DNA from: Butyrivibrio sp. VCB2006
GTDB lineage: Bacteria; Bacillota; Clostridia; Lachnospirales; Lachnospiraceae
Reading direction: 5' to 3'
Length of the DNA stretch: 64,000 bases
NCBI RefSeq assembly: GCF_000420945.1
Contig: NZ_ATVX01000002.1
Location: 248,001 to 312,000 of the forward strand
Shown here piece after piece: positions 44,668-52,723 of this stretch. Under the pieces are notes generated by a model, which saw nothing but the letters and a program-made list of their open reading frames with translations, was not told the origin of the DNA and did no database searches. Within the stretch, counting starts at the first letter, position 1. The number at the start of each line of letters is the position of its first letter. The position numbers and the translations under genes are program-made.

Positions 44668-46383
44668 TTATTTATAAAGGTATTCCCACGGAATGAATTG
44701 AAGGCCCTCGATATTAGGCTTTTCATTTGGATCAGGATAGGCCTTCATATAGTCGATGATAAGATCAAGCTTTTCTGAGGCACTTTCGCACATAACAGTA
44801 GCGTCTTTTTCCATCCCCTCTATCCTCCAGGCTTTACCGGCAAAAGAAATCTTGCAGACATATGTCATTTCTTTTGTACTAAGATCATCATTATCATACT
44901 TGCCGATTCCTATGTAGGAGATACCTGTTTTCCCGGACATATGGTCCTTGTTTGTGTTGGTGGCAACAAGCCAACCATCTCCGCAAAAGGCAACGTCCTC
45001 ATCCTCTATTACTGCCTTCTTAAGCCCTTTTGCCTTGGCATATTTTTTGTAGTCAAAATCATAATCAGGGTGGAAATCAGAAGCATGCACACCATCATTT
45101 AAAGACGTTGCATCTACAGCGCCCTTTGAGGAGGACTTTTCGCCGGAATACGATTTTGCCGACTCTGTTGTACCTTCCGTAGACGATGTATTGCCTAATT
45201 CACCACCTATATAGAAATACCTTGTCTCCTTATCTGAAACCATCAGTGCAATTACAGGGCCGTAGGTTCTTTGAACATATGAGCCCATTCCCTTGGCAAA
45301 ATCCTTGGCCACTACGTGCTGATCTCTATCAATAATACTGAAGGATTTCAGATCATCGGAAACCAAAGCATATCCGTAGTAATTGAAATTTGATGCATCC
45401 GCATACATAGCTATTTCGTTGAAAGAATCGTCAGCATAGCCATACTTACTTTCATCTGCATTAGCCACTAAATATCCACTCATGCCATCTGTCATGATTC
45501 GACCACAATAACCAAATTTAGACTTATCGTACTCAGGAGTTCCAAATTCTGCCAGGTTAAGACCTGAAGGGTCCTCCAATTCAAGCTTATGAACATCCAT
45601 ACCAAAAACAGGTGAATTATCAGGACGTACCACTTCAATGAAATAATCAGAATTGTTGGAGTTTGCCATTGCAAGATATCCATCATCCCCTGAATCCCAG
45701 GAAGATTTGATAGTTTTGATAAGTTCTCCTTTGGTGTCGTATAAATCAATAGTGCCTTCATTGGTATATATGTTATTGCACGCAATTTGGAACCCTAGCT
45801 GTATATCATCCTGGAATATATATGGGATGCTTACACCACAGGCTTCATCATAATCAGGGGCTTTTGTAATCTCTTTTAATTTGTTGCCTTCATAATCAAA
45901 AACTGCAATTGTATATACGTAATTAGCAGACTTTTCGCATATGATAGTATCTTTAAATGGTGCTACTATCTTCCAATTCTTGGTATATGAGCTTAAATCA
46001 ATTTCTTTTACCGATACCGGTTCACCTTCAGTTAGGCCACAAACTTCGCATGTTTTGGGAGCATCGATAGTCGCAAAGGTCCACTGATGCTCAAGAGGCT
46101 CCCCTTCAGTCTCCCCGCAGCGTGAACAGGTCTTTGGGGCTTCACAGGTAGCTTCCACCCAGTCATGGCCCAGGGCCTCGCCTTCTGTCGCACCACATTC
46201 CTCGCAGGTGCGTGGAGTTGTGCAGGTAGCTTCAGTCCAAGAGTGTTCATGTGCAGATGCCGGAGTTTCTTCTATGGCAGCCGGTTCCCCTGAGTTTGTT
46301 GCGGTACTTCCACAAGCGGTAAAAGCCGTCATTACAATCATAGTTACAGTAAGGATAAAAAAGGATTTCTTTCTCTTTATCAT
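44668..46383 (-). CDS. Lipoprotein with zinc-ribbon-like repeats
   Basis: 571 residues. Signal peptide and lipobox (MTAFTACGS, Cys about 25). Between about 40 and 135 there are three tandem repeats of the form HxWxxATCxxPxTCxxCGxTEGExxx; the third has lost its first Cys. The rest is a large beta-rich region with many Asp/Tyr/Gly, resembling surface-exposed propeller-like proteins. Similar repeats decorate surface proteins of gut Firmicutes, and the function is unknown. Start at 46383 (MIKRKKS) with GAGG at eight bases; an ATG six bases upstream is too close to it. Own terminator; expressed singly. Confidence 0.8.
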   Translation of the reverse strand: MIKRKKSFFILTVTMIVMTAFTACGSTATNSGEPAAIEETPASAHEHSWTEATCTTPRTCEECGATEGEALGHDWVEATCEAPKTCSRCGETEGEPLEHQWTFATIDAPKTCEVCGLTEGEPVSVKEIDLSSYTKNWKIVAPFKDTIICEKSANYVYTIAVFDYEGNKLKEITKAPDYDEACGVSIPYIFQDDIQLGFQIACNNIYTNEGTIDLYDTKGELIKTIKSSWDSGDDGYLAMANSNNSDYFIEVVRPDNSPVFGMDVHKLELEDPSGLNLAEFGTPEYDKSKFGYCGRIMTDGMSGYLVANADESKYGYADDSFNEIAMYADASNFNYYGYALVSDDLKSFSIIDRDQHVVAKDFAKGMGSYVQRTYGPVIALMVSDKETRYFYIGGELGNTSSTEGTTESAKSYSGEKSSSKGAVDATSLNDGVHASDFHPDYDFDYKKYAKAKGLKKAVIEDEDVAFCGDGWLVATNTNKDHMSGKTGISYIGIGKYDNDDLSTKEMTYVCKISFAGKAWRIEGMEKDATVMCESASEKLDLIIDYMKAYPDPNEKPNIEGLQFIPWEYLYK

Positions 46384-46472
46384 GCCCATCGCCTCATATT
46401 ATTACGTCAATTACCTATCGTTATATAGAGCAATTATATCATAGTAAATCATCGTTTATAATAATTTCTTCT

Positions 46473-46520
46473 CTCTATATCCCTCCCTATTTCCATCTCT
46501 ATATTCATCTCTATATGGAT
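46473..46520. repeat. Four tandem 12-bp repeats
   Basis: CTCTATATCCCT, CCCTATTTCCAT, CTCTATATTCAT and CTCTATATGGAT follow each other without gaps, downstream of the nuclease gene and upstream of the lipoprotein gene. Confidence 0.6.
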
Positions 46521-46558
46521 ATATATCTTGCACCTTATTTAAGATATCTATAGTTCTA

Positions 46559-47362
46559 TTACATTAGATAATTATCAATCATTTTCTTGATAGTCCTATC
46601 GTTAAGCACAACATTTGTTGTTTCAAAAGTAAGCATCAGACTATCTCCCGGAAGTATTCCATTGAAGATATAGGAATTTATCTTTCTTACAGCTTTTTCG
46701 GAATATTTGGGATCATCCATTCTGCCATCGTGTTCCCAATATATTTCTTTTCCGGTTTTACGACTGAGCATTGTAAAGTCAGGATGTACCTGGCCATATC
46801 CCTTTAGATATATTGGGCATTCATATTTATATTCAATTCCCATATCAAATAAAGTATCTGCTATCAGCTTTTCTGATTTTGATCTTACTCTTTCTCCTTT
46901 TTTGGTATATATCTCAGGAGTACCTTCTTCGAATTCTTTACCGGTATAGGGAATTGATTTCCAATCGTAAACTCTTTGTTCCCAAGATACTTCATACGGA
47001 CTTACATATTTTTGTTTTATAGGATGCATATTATTGTAAATATCTTCTAGCTCTTTATCATAATAATCCACGTTCAATCTTTGGATTTGATTAAGTCTTT
47101 TTTCTACAATCCTCTTCATTTTTTTATCATATTCTTTTTGAACTAGCGGTTTAATATTATCTCTTTTATCTTTTGTAATATATTGCCCTATTTTTCTACT
47201 TTTAAAGTTTTCATCTGTACAATGAAAAAACATAGGATAATTTCCAGTAGATGACACTCTTATTTTTCCCTCTGGTGCATTAGATAGACTTTCTTCTATC
47301 TTCTGTTTCATATTCTTTAATCTATTCTCCTCGAGTTCTAGCATCTGTTTTAATCCATACAT
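46559..47362 (-). CDS. Predicted PD-(D/E)XK nuclease of a Clostridial family
   Basis: 267 residues, A/T-rich. The N-terminal ~130 residues are a charged coiled coil (LEENRLKNMKQKIEESL, KKMKRIVEKRLNQIQ). The C-terminal part has the order of a PD-(D/E)XK nuclease: Glu in RSKSEKLIADTL (about 170), Asp in GQVHPDFTML (about 200), and EIYWEHDGRMDDPKYSEKAV. Similar proteins occur in many Clostridia without an assigned function. Start at 47362 (MYGLKQML) after GAGGAG; earlier ATGs lack a site. The 52-bp-period array begins 55 bases upstream, in what would be its promoter and leader. Confidence 0.75.
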   Translation of the reverse strand: MYGLKQMLELEENRLKNMKQKIEESLSNAPEGKIRVSSTGNYPMFFHCTDENFKSRKIGQYITKDKRDNIKPLVQKEYDKKMKRIVEKRLNQIQRLNVDYYDKELEDIYNNMHPIKQKYVSPYEVSWEQRVYDWKSIPYTGKEFEEGTPEIYTKKGERVRSKSEKLIADTLFDMGIEYKYECPIYLKGYGQVHPDFTMLSRKTGKEIYWEHDGRMDDPKYSEKAVRKINSYIFNGILPGDSLMLTFETTNVVLNDRTIKKMIDNYLM

Positions 47363-47417
47363 ATTGTTTTCTCCTCTTTTCATATTCATATTTCATGTTC
47401 ATCTTATTTTTAATGAT

Positions 47418-47817
47418 TTATGTTAATTCAGAGCTTTTCTCCAACTAACATATACATTATTAGGCATGGTTATGTTCTTTTCAGTTTTTTCTCTTTTGAA
47501 CATAGTGTTTGGCAGTCTTGTTTATGTTCGCTACAAGTTTCTCTCCTGCTAACATAAATATTTGAAAGACTATTTATGTTAGCTACAGATTTTTCACTAA
47601 CTAACATAATTTCAAGCTGTTTTATTTATGTTAATTCTCCATTTTATTCATACAAACATAATCTCCTAAAAAAATCATTATGTTCACTTCGGGTTTTGTT
47701 CAATAGAACATAATGCTAGGTAATTACCATTAAGTTAGCCATAGATTTTCCTCATACCAACATAATTACATACAAAGATTTATATGTTAGTGGCAAATAA
47801 TCAGCTAGCTAACATAA
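47418..47817. repeat. Array of eight TTATGTT-N22-AACATAA units, exact 52-bp period
   Basis: Units start at 47418, 47470, 47522, 47574, 47626, 47678, 47730 and 47782. Each is 36 bases: TTATGTT, 22 bases, AACATAA. Sixteen variable bases separate units, with no length variation anywhere. Left heptamers are exact in units 1-6 (TTAAGTT in 7, ATATGTT in 8); right heptamers are exact in 3-8 (AACATAT in 1, AACATAG in 2): 108 of 112 positions agree. Inside the 22 bases a weaker core TTTT-N-CTC stands at positions 10-17, with C at 17 in all eight. The 16-base spacers share little. The outer heptamers at each end are the imperfect ones. It does not code through (52 is not a multiple of 3). Function unknown. 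Confidence 0.93.
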
Positions 47818-47861
47818 ATCCTAATAGATATGATCACCATAATGATGGTTTTAGAAATCAA

Positions 47862-47978
47862 ACCGGTGTAATAGGCAGAATTCACCACGCAAAATCAAGT
47901 GATACCAGAGCAAAAAAGCTTAAGCAGCAGAAAATGACACTAGATTTAGTTGTACTTTGGAATACCAGCAGCAAATAG
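47862..47978 (+). pseudogene. Relic resembling the C-terminus of a Tn3-family transposase
   Basis: An open frame gives TGVIGRIHHAKSSDTRAKKL followed by KQQKMTLDLVVLWNTSSK. Tn3 transposases end with a conserved stretch in which a basic region, a Gln-rich turn, and LxLVxNAVxLWNT follow each other; here about four residues before VLWNT are missing. No other part of a transposase is in the window. Identification is tentative. Confidence 0.4.
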
Positions 47979-48082
47979 ACTGTAACTTTCACTGCCTATA
48001 TTTCGAATTTTCAGAATAGTGGCAGCCTGCCAGACAGGCAGACCGCCAAATGTTACACAAATACAATTGAATTGGTCAAATT

Positions 48083-48163
48083 CGACCAATTTCTTTCTAA
48101 ACAGCTCTCACACCCGCATAGTTAAGCGGTTGTCTTTGTAAGTAACACCACCGTCTCAACATG
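48083..48163 (-). repeat. att-like copy of the rlmD 3' end (left copy)
   Basis: 81 bases align without gaps to 59726-59806 with ten mismatches by my count. On the minus strand it encodes HVETVVLLTKTTA and stop, identical in protein to the end of the intact rlmD, with most coding differences silent. Homology stops sharply after CTCAACATG. This is the pattern left when an element integrates at a gene's 3' end and carries its own replacement end. Confidence 0.75.
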
Positions 48164-48281
48164 CGGTACTACTGCAAACAATTTTAACATATAGTGAGAA
48201 AAAGGAGCAACAGGTTTTAATATGTTATAATATGCTGGTATTATTCGTATTAAACCTTATTTTCTTAAGAGTGGGTAACCT

Positions 48282-49439
48282 ATGATCAGAAATAACGATT
48301 TTACTCTTGAATATATCGGCGACACTCCTTGTCTGCTAACACATGGTCAAAGCGTAGCAGATAGGAAGAAAAGCTTATTTCTAAATGATACCGGTGTTTT
48401 TATCTGGAATTTACTCTCCAAAGATCTGACAATTGAAGAAATCTTTGATAGTTGCTATGAACACTTTGAGATAGACGAGGCAGATCGCCCTGACGCAAAG
48501 CGTTCCATTCAAAGCTTTATGGATTCCCTTTGTTATTCAGGAATGGTTATAGATACTGATTTTTATAAAAAGCTTAAACTCAAGAAATATGTCAGCATGA
48601 ATATTGCCGGTATCTGCGTAAATCTGTTCGGCAAGGAAGAAATGTTTGATGATAGCTTTATGTCTTTTGCTGATGATGAATACACTTGCTCAGCTGATAA
48701 AACCCAGAATATTTATGTCTATCATATTGCACCTGTAATACATAAATCCGGTGAACTGATCATTCGTGATAAAGAGGTATCCGTCATAAAAACATGTGAT
48801 GAATATATTCTCATTTTCCCGTTATGGGAGCATGTTGACGAGCTTCATATATCACCGGACGGACAGAAGGTATCTGTTTTTGTTAAAGATACTGATAATG
48901 CCAAGGAAGAAGTATTCTGGGCTATTCGTCACGCTTTCCTTTATATGGCAAGAATCCATAACTTATTTGCCATACATTCGGTTTCCGTAGAGTATGATCA
49001 CAAGGCTCTTCTCTTTTCTGCCGGATCCGGAATCGGCAAAAGTACACATGCAGCGCTTTGGAATAGGTTGTACGGCGTAAGACAGATCAACGGCGATTTG
49101 AATCTATTGGGAAAAGGTGATGATGGCAAAATATATGCGTATGGCATGCCATGGTGTGGAACTTCAGGAATCTATGATGCTAAAGACTATGAGCTTAGAG
49201 GAATAGTACTGCTTCGTCAGGATCCCAAGAATTTTGTAAGTCATTTGCAGCCGGAAGCTAAAGCTCTGGCTATTATGAACCGAATCATCTCTCCGATGTG
49301 GAATAGTGAGATGACCTTAAGCGTTATTCGCTTCGCGCAGGAAGTTAGCGCTGACTATCCTGTATGGAATTACAGCTGCAACACCTCAGATGATGCAGCT
49401 GCATTCATAAAGTCCCAAATCGATAGTCCAACAGCTTAA
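48282..49439 (+). CDS. PqqD-like domain fused to an HPr-kinase-like domain
   Basis: 385 residues. The N-terminal ~90 (SLFLNDTGVFIWNLLSKDLTIEEI) is a PqqD / RiPP-recognition winged helix, which in RiPP pathways binds leader peptides. The C-terminal half is HPr-kinase-like: Walker A SAGSGIGKSTHAALW at 246-260, INGDLNLL in the place of the usual DD motif, and GMPWCGTSG, a loop also found in lasso-peptide-associated kinases. It probably recognises and phosphorylates or otherwise handles a partner peptide. Ribosome site weak. Converges on the ABC exporter gene with four bases between stops, and together with the precursor gene forms a three-gene cassette. Confidence 0.78.
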   Translation: MIRNNDFTLEYIGDTPCLLTHGQSVADRKKSLFLNDTGVFIWNLLSKDLTIEEIFDSCYEHFEIDEADRPDAKRSIQSFMDSLCYSGMVIDTDFYKKLKLKKYVSMNIAGICVNLFGKEEMFDDSFMSFADDEYTCSADKTQNIYVYHIAPVIHKSGELIIRDKEVSVIKTCDEYILIFPLWEHVDELHISPDGQKVSVFVKDTDNAKEEVFWAIRHAFLYMARIHNLFAIHSVSVEYDHKALLFSAGSGIGKSTHAALWNRLYGVRQINGDLNLLGKGDDGKIYAYGMPWCGTSGIYDAKDYELRGIVLLRQDPKNFVSHLQPEAKALAIMNRIISPMWNSEMTLSVIRFAQEVSADYPVWNYSCNTSDDAAAFIKSQIDSPTA

Positions 49440-49443
49440 GTAT

Positions 49444-51213
49444 TCAGGCGATGCTTTCCATCTCGCTGATTTCCTCATCAGATAACTTACAACAGTTGCC
49501 GTTTCTGATAGCATATACTCTATCGCATTGTTTTAATACTGAAGGTCTATGTGTAGTAATAATAGTGGTCCTTGGATATTCATCTGCCATGATATTCTTA
49601 AGGACCTCTTTTTCTGTCCATACATCAAGAGCAGAGGTTGCTTCATCCAGAAGAAGTATAGGCGACTGTCTAAGGATTGCTCTGGCAATAGACAACCTCT
49701 GGGCCTGTCCCTCTGAAAAGCCACTGCCATGCTCTCCCATTTCACTGTTTATGCCTTCAGGAAGTTTCTTGACAAAGTCCCACGCACAAGCCATTTTCAG
49801 GGCTTTGATGATTTCGTCATCCGTTGCATCCTTTTTTACATTTCTCATATTTTGAGCTATAGTTCCCGAGAACATTGTATTTCCTTGTGGAACATACGCA
49901 AAAAGACTTCTCGTTGCAGCTGTTGCATAGAGACTATCTTCAAGTTCCCCATCACCGGTCGTTATACGCACCTGTCCCTCACCGGGCCTTATTATAGCAA
50001 GAAGTAGTCTTAGCATAGTTGTCTTTCCTTCGCCTGAAGGTCCGACAAATGCAACTGTCTCATGAGGATTAGCATTAAATTCAGCCTTGGAAAAGACATT
50101 TTCTGCACCTTCGTAAGCAAATGACACGTTTCTGGCTTCTACTCCTATTCCCTTACCTGCATGCTCCTGCCCAAATCTTTCAACATCTTCAGCATTGGAA
50201 TAATCATCTCTTGGAAGGTCCAGTATGCTTTTAACTCGGTCAGCTGAGTTAAACAAGCTAAGAGACGTTGGTACAAAACTGATAAGATTAGAAACTGAGC
50301 CAGTAAGAGAACTTGAAAGGCCTATAAACATGGTCATTGTTCCGTATGTGATAGCTCCGCTCCAAACCTTATATACGCCCCATGCCTGTGCAGAGTAGGA
50401 TACAAGCATAGATACAAATGTCAGTATAAAAGTATTGAGCATTGATATCTTCTGGTACTTAAGCGTAGCTTCTGAATATCCTTTTTGTATTTCTTTTAGC
50501 CTGTCTATGTGATATGACAGCATATCAAAAGCTTTTATTGTCTGAATATTCGAGAAGGTCTCCTGATGAAAACCGTTCATTCTAGCGGATGCTGACATAG
50601 TTCCCATTCCGCTCTTTCTCATCATCTTCATAGAATAGCGCGAACTGATCAGTGTTATCGGGATGCTGGCAAGCGCAAAAATAGCGAATGTCCAATCGTA
50701 TATGCAAACCATATATAAAGCGGATACAAATCTGAAAATATAGATTATAAGGTTTGGTACAAGTGTCAAAATTCCTGATGCAATATTGGAAGCGTCACTT
50801 CCGCATCTCATAACAAGGTCACCGGAATGATATTTAGACAGGGATTGCCAATCCGTTCGTAATATTCCTTCAAAGATCTGCGCCTTTATCTCATTATTAA
50901 CCTTAAGACTGATTTTGGTGGAAAGGTAACCTGATATCTGCGAAACACAAGTATTCACTACTGTAAGTACAATCATGATTATAAATGTGCGCAAAAGTTC
51001 CCCTGTGCGATGTCCTGTGATTATATCAACCAGATCTCGTGAATTAAGGCTTGTAAAAAGACCAAGTATTATTCCGGTCATGCCAAGTAAAGTGTATATT
51101 ACAATAGCGGGTATATGGTTTATTGCATATCCATATATCCACTTGAATATCAATAGCTTGTCTTTTAGCTTTCCTTCTTTAATTTTGTTGAAATAATATC
51201 TTATCTTCCCCAT
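49444..51213 (-). CDS. ABC exporter, fused permease-ATPase
   Basis: About 589 residues. Six membrane helices in the first ~310 (AIVIYTLLGMTGIILGLF onward), then an ATPase domain: Walker A GPSGEGKTTMLRLL, signature FSEGQAQRLSIARAIL (unusual E in LSGGQ), Walker B ILLLDEATSALD. It lacks the C39 peptidase that clips double-glycine leaders, so any leader would be removed by another protease. Start at 51213 (MGKIRYYF) since the earlier ATG lies inside a terminator hairpin; no clear ribosome site, so expression may depend on readthrough from the precursor gene. Confidence 0.88.
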   Translation of the reverse strand: MGKIRYYFNKIKEGKLKDKLLIFKWIYGYAINHIPAIVIYTLLGMTGIILGLFTSLNSRDLVDIITGHRTGELLRTFIIMIVLTVVNTCVSQISGYLSTKISLKVNNEIKAQIFEGILRTDWQSLSKYHSGDLVMRCGSDASNIASGILTLVPNLIIYIFRFVSALYMVCIYDWTFAIFALASIPITLISSRYSMKMMRKSGMGTMSASARMNGFHQETFSNIQTIKAFDMLSYHIDRLKEIQKGYSEATLKYQKISMLNTFILTFVSMLVSYSAQAWGVYKVWSGAITYGTMTMFIGLSSSLTGSVSNLISFVPTSLSLFNSADRVKSILDLPRDDYSNAEDVERFGQEHAGKGIGVEARNVSFAYEGAENVFSKAEFNANPHETVAFVGPSGEGKTTMLRLLLAIIRPGEGQVRITTGDGELEDSLYATAATRSLFAYVPQGNTMFSGTIAQNMRNVKKDATDDEIIKALKMACAWDFVKKLPEGINSEMGEHGSGFSEGQAQRLSIARAILRQSPILLLDEATSALDVWTEKEVLKNIMADEYPRTTIITTHRPSVLKQCDRVYAIRNGNCCKLSDEEISEMESIA

Positions 51214-51218
51214 ATCGT

Positions 51219-51252
51219 AAAAAAGGAGCACCACGTTCATATGTGGTGCTCC
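51219..51252 (-). terminator. Terminator between precursor and exporter
   Basis: Perfect 10-bp stem GGAGCACCAC with an eight-base loop; on the minus strand it is followed by TTTTTT. It lies 19 bases after the precursor stop and immediately before the exporter start, so most transcripts end here and some read through. Confidence 0.85.
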
Positions 51253-51270
51253 AATAAAAATCTTTAATAA

Positions 51271-51696
51271 TTAGTTAAGAGGCTGTACATCTCTTATTTT
51301 AAGTTCAGTCATTGTACCACTTGTACCTGATTCACGAATAGAACCGCCATCAACAATAGCTTGGAAAATGAAATCTGTCCATTCGTTAGCATTAAGATGT
51401 CTATTAACATCAATACGAAAAGATGTATCAGATTCTTTTGTTATTGAAAACTCAGAACTTCCAAAGCTCTTAATTGGTACTGTTGAATCAATATAGATTC
51501 TGAATCTCTCACAAACCTCATTTAATGGATTCTGGAAGTGTACTCTGACGTCTGTATGAGATCCGCCATTGTTGTTATCGTCATTAAGCCATGCGCTGGG
51601 TGGATTCGGAACAAGAGTTCCACTTCCGCCAAAAACACCTTCAGCTGTAAATTCGAAACCAAGTTCCATTAACTGTGGTGCTTCAAAAGTCTTCAT
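51271..51696 (-). CDS. Putative exported precursor with RiPP-like leader
   Basis: 141 residues. Begins MKTFEAPQLMELGFEFTAEG and then VFGGSG. The opening resembles the MKxYExPxL leaders of many Clostridial RiPP precursors, and a double glycine is at residues 23-24. The remainder is a beta-sandwich-like domain with alternating hydrophobic strands (TDVRVHFQNPLNEVCERFRI, then EWTDFIFQAIVDGG). No classical signal peptide and no membrane helix. GGGGGT precedes the ATG. It is transcribed first, from a strong promoter and ahead of a terminator, then the ABC exporter. A PqqD/HPr-kinase-like gene is convergent. Export of this protein, or of a part of it, is inferred. Confidence 0.7.
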   Translation of the reverse strand: MKTFEAPQLMELGFEFTAEGVFGGSGTLVPNPPSAWLNDDNNNGGSHTDVRVHFQNPLNEVCERFRIYIDSTVPIKSFGSSEFSITKESDTSFRIDVNRHLNANEWTDFIFQAIVDGGSIRESGTSGTMTELKIRDVQPLN

Positions 51697-51710
51697 TGTA
51701 TACCCCCATT

Positions 51711-51781
51711 AAAATGGATTTTATATCATCCATTTTCATTTTTGATAGTTAAATTATAAAATAATTATTAACAAATAACAA
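51711..51781 (-). promoter_or_regulatory. Promoter and leader hairpin of the precursor gene
   Basis: Minus-strand TTGTTA (51776-51781) and a perfect TATAAT (51753-51758) with a 17-base spacer. Transcription would start near 51746; a 9-bp hairpin AAAATGGAT / ATCCATTTT (51711-51736) stands just before the ribosome site. Confidence 0.65.
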
Positions 51782-51867
51782 TTAAATATCGATAATCTAA
51801 CAAAATTGAAAGATTGTTATTCCTTAAGAAATTTCCTTGTCAGTCGCCTTTGTTAAAAGCGGAAAAC

Positions 51868-52614
51868 TTAATGTCCGATAAGTTTCAGAAATCGCTTATC
51901 ATTCATCTGCTCATTTGTGACATACTCCCCATCATGAAATAAAGCATAACTCGTCACAGGAGTCGGAGCATTCTGAGCTTCTTCTTTGCTTTCAATATGA
52001 ATAGCATGGAATGGAATATCATTTTCTTTTGCAGTCTGCTCCAGAACTGGAACATACTTTGTATTGAACGGACACTGGCTCGTGTAATACAAAACATAGC
52101 CCCTCTCTTCTATATGAGGATGCCTTGCACATTCCTTAAATCTCGGAGCATCCGCCCCCTTATCAAATGGAAAATACCAAAGCTGGATACCATTATCAGC
52201 CTCATCAGAAACGGAGAAGCCCTTGTACTTCAAATACTTCGGATCAGCAAGGAACGGTTTTTTCTTAGCTGCACATAAAATACAAAGCCCCTTCTTACCT
52301 TTTCCTTTACTATCTTCGATGCAGGCATTAAGCAGATCCGTTGAATATCCATGCCCCTTGAAAGACCCAGACACCCACATGCAGTCAATATACATATATC
52401 CCTCTGCCTCAATCGGAATCCATGCATTTTCCGCCGGGATATATTCGATAAAGCACTTACCGCGCTCCACACTTTTCAGAAAGACAAGACCTTCATCAAA
52501 TCTGTTCGCAAGCCAGGCCTTCTTTGAAGATACCTGCACATCTTTATTATTGGAAATGGCACAGCAAATATGTTCCTTTTCCAAATTATCCTTTGTTACC
52601 CTGATATAATCCAT
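51868..52614 (-). CDS. yoaP: YoaP-family acetyltransferase
   Basis: 248 residues. N-terminal GNAT domain (about 1-150: CMWVSGSFKGHGYSTDLLNACIEDSKGKG, and FLADPKYLKYKGFSVSDEAD) followed by the YoaP C-terminal domain, a thioredoxin-like fold with LYYTSQCPFNTKYVPVLEQTA. The layout matches Bacillus YoaP, whose substrate is not established. One CxxF-type motif replaces CxxC. The nearest gene on the same strand is the GNAT gene at 52724, separated by about 110 bases. Confidence 0.87.
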   Translation of the reverse strand: MDYIRVTKDNLEKEHICCAISNNKDVQVSSKKAWLANRFDEGLVFLKSVERGKCFIEYIPAENAWIPIEAEGYMYIDCMWVSGSFKGHGYSTDLLNACIEDSKGKGKKGLCILCAAKKKPFLADPKYLKYKGFSVSDEADNGIQLWYFPFDKGADAPRFKECARHPHIEERGYVLYYTSQCPFNTKYVPVLEQTAKENDIPFHAIHIESKEEAQNAPTPVTSYALFHDGEYVTNEQMNDKRFLKLIGH

Positions 52615-52723
52615 GCTCTTTCCTCTCCATTATCCTTATCAGATAAAATGCACATCGTCTCTCAGTTACATCTTTACTATAAAGAAGCTTATTCCCACGA
52701 TAGATAGGTTCATCATCTCCCCT

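Noticed and set aside
47418-47817. CRISPR array
   Set aside because: Conserved parts are only seven bases with a weak core, inserts are 22 and 16 bases, and no cas gene is in the window.
47418-47817. TIGR (tandem interspaced guide RNA) array of a Tas system
   Set aside because: The 36-base unit and short conserved borders are suggestive, but no Nop-domain Tas protein is present and the insert lengths do not clearly fit; kept only as an analogy to test.
47418-47817. Type III toxin-antitoxin RNA repeats
   Set aside because: Those repeats are nearly identical over their full length, and the neighbouring protein is nuclease-like of a different fold, not a ToxN-type toxin.
48019-48045. G/C-rich hairpin near the left att-like copy
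   Set aside because: Short imperfect stem with no T run; no gene for it to terminate with certainty.
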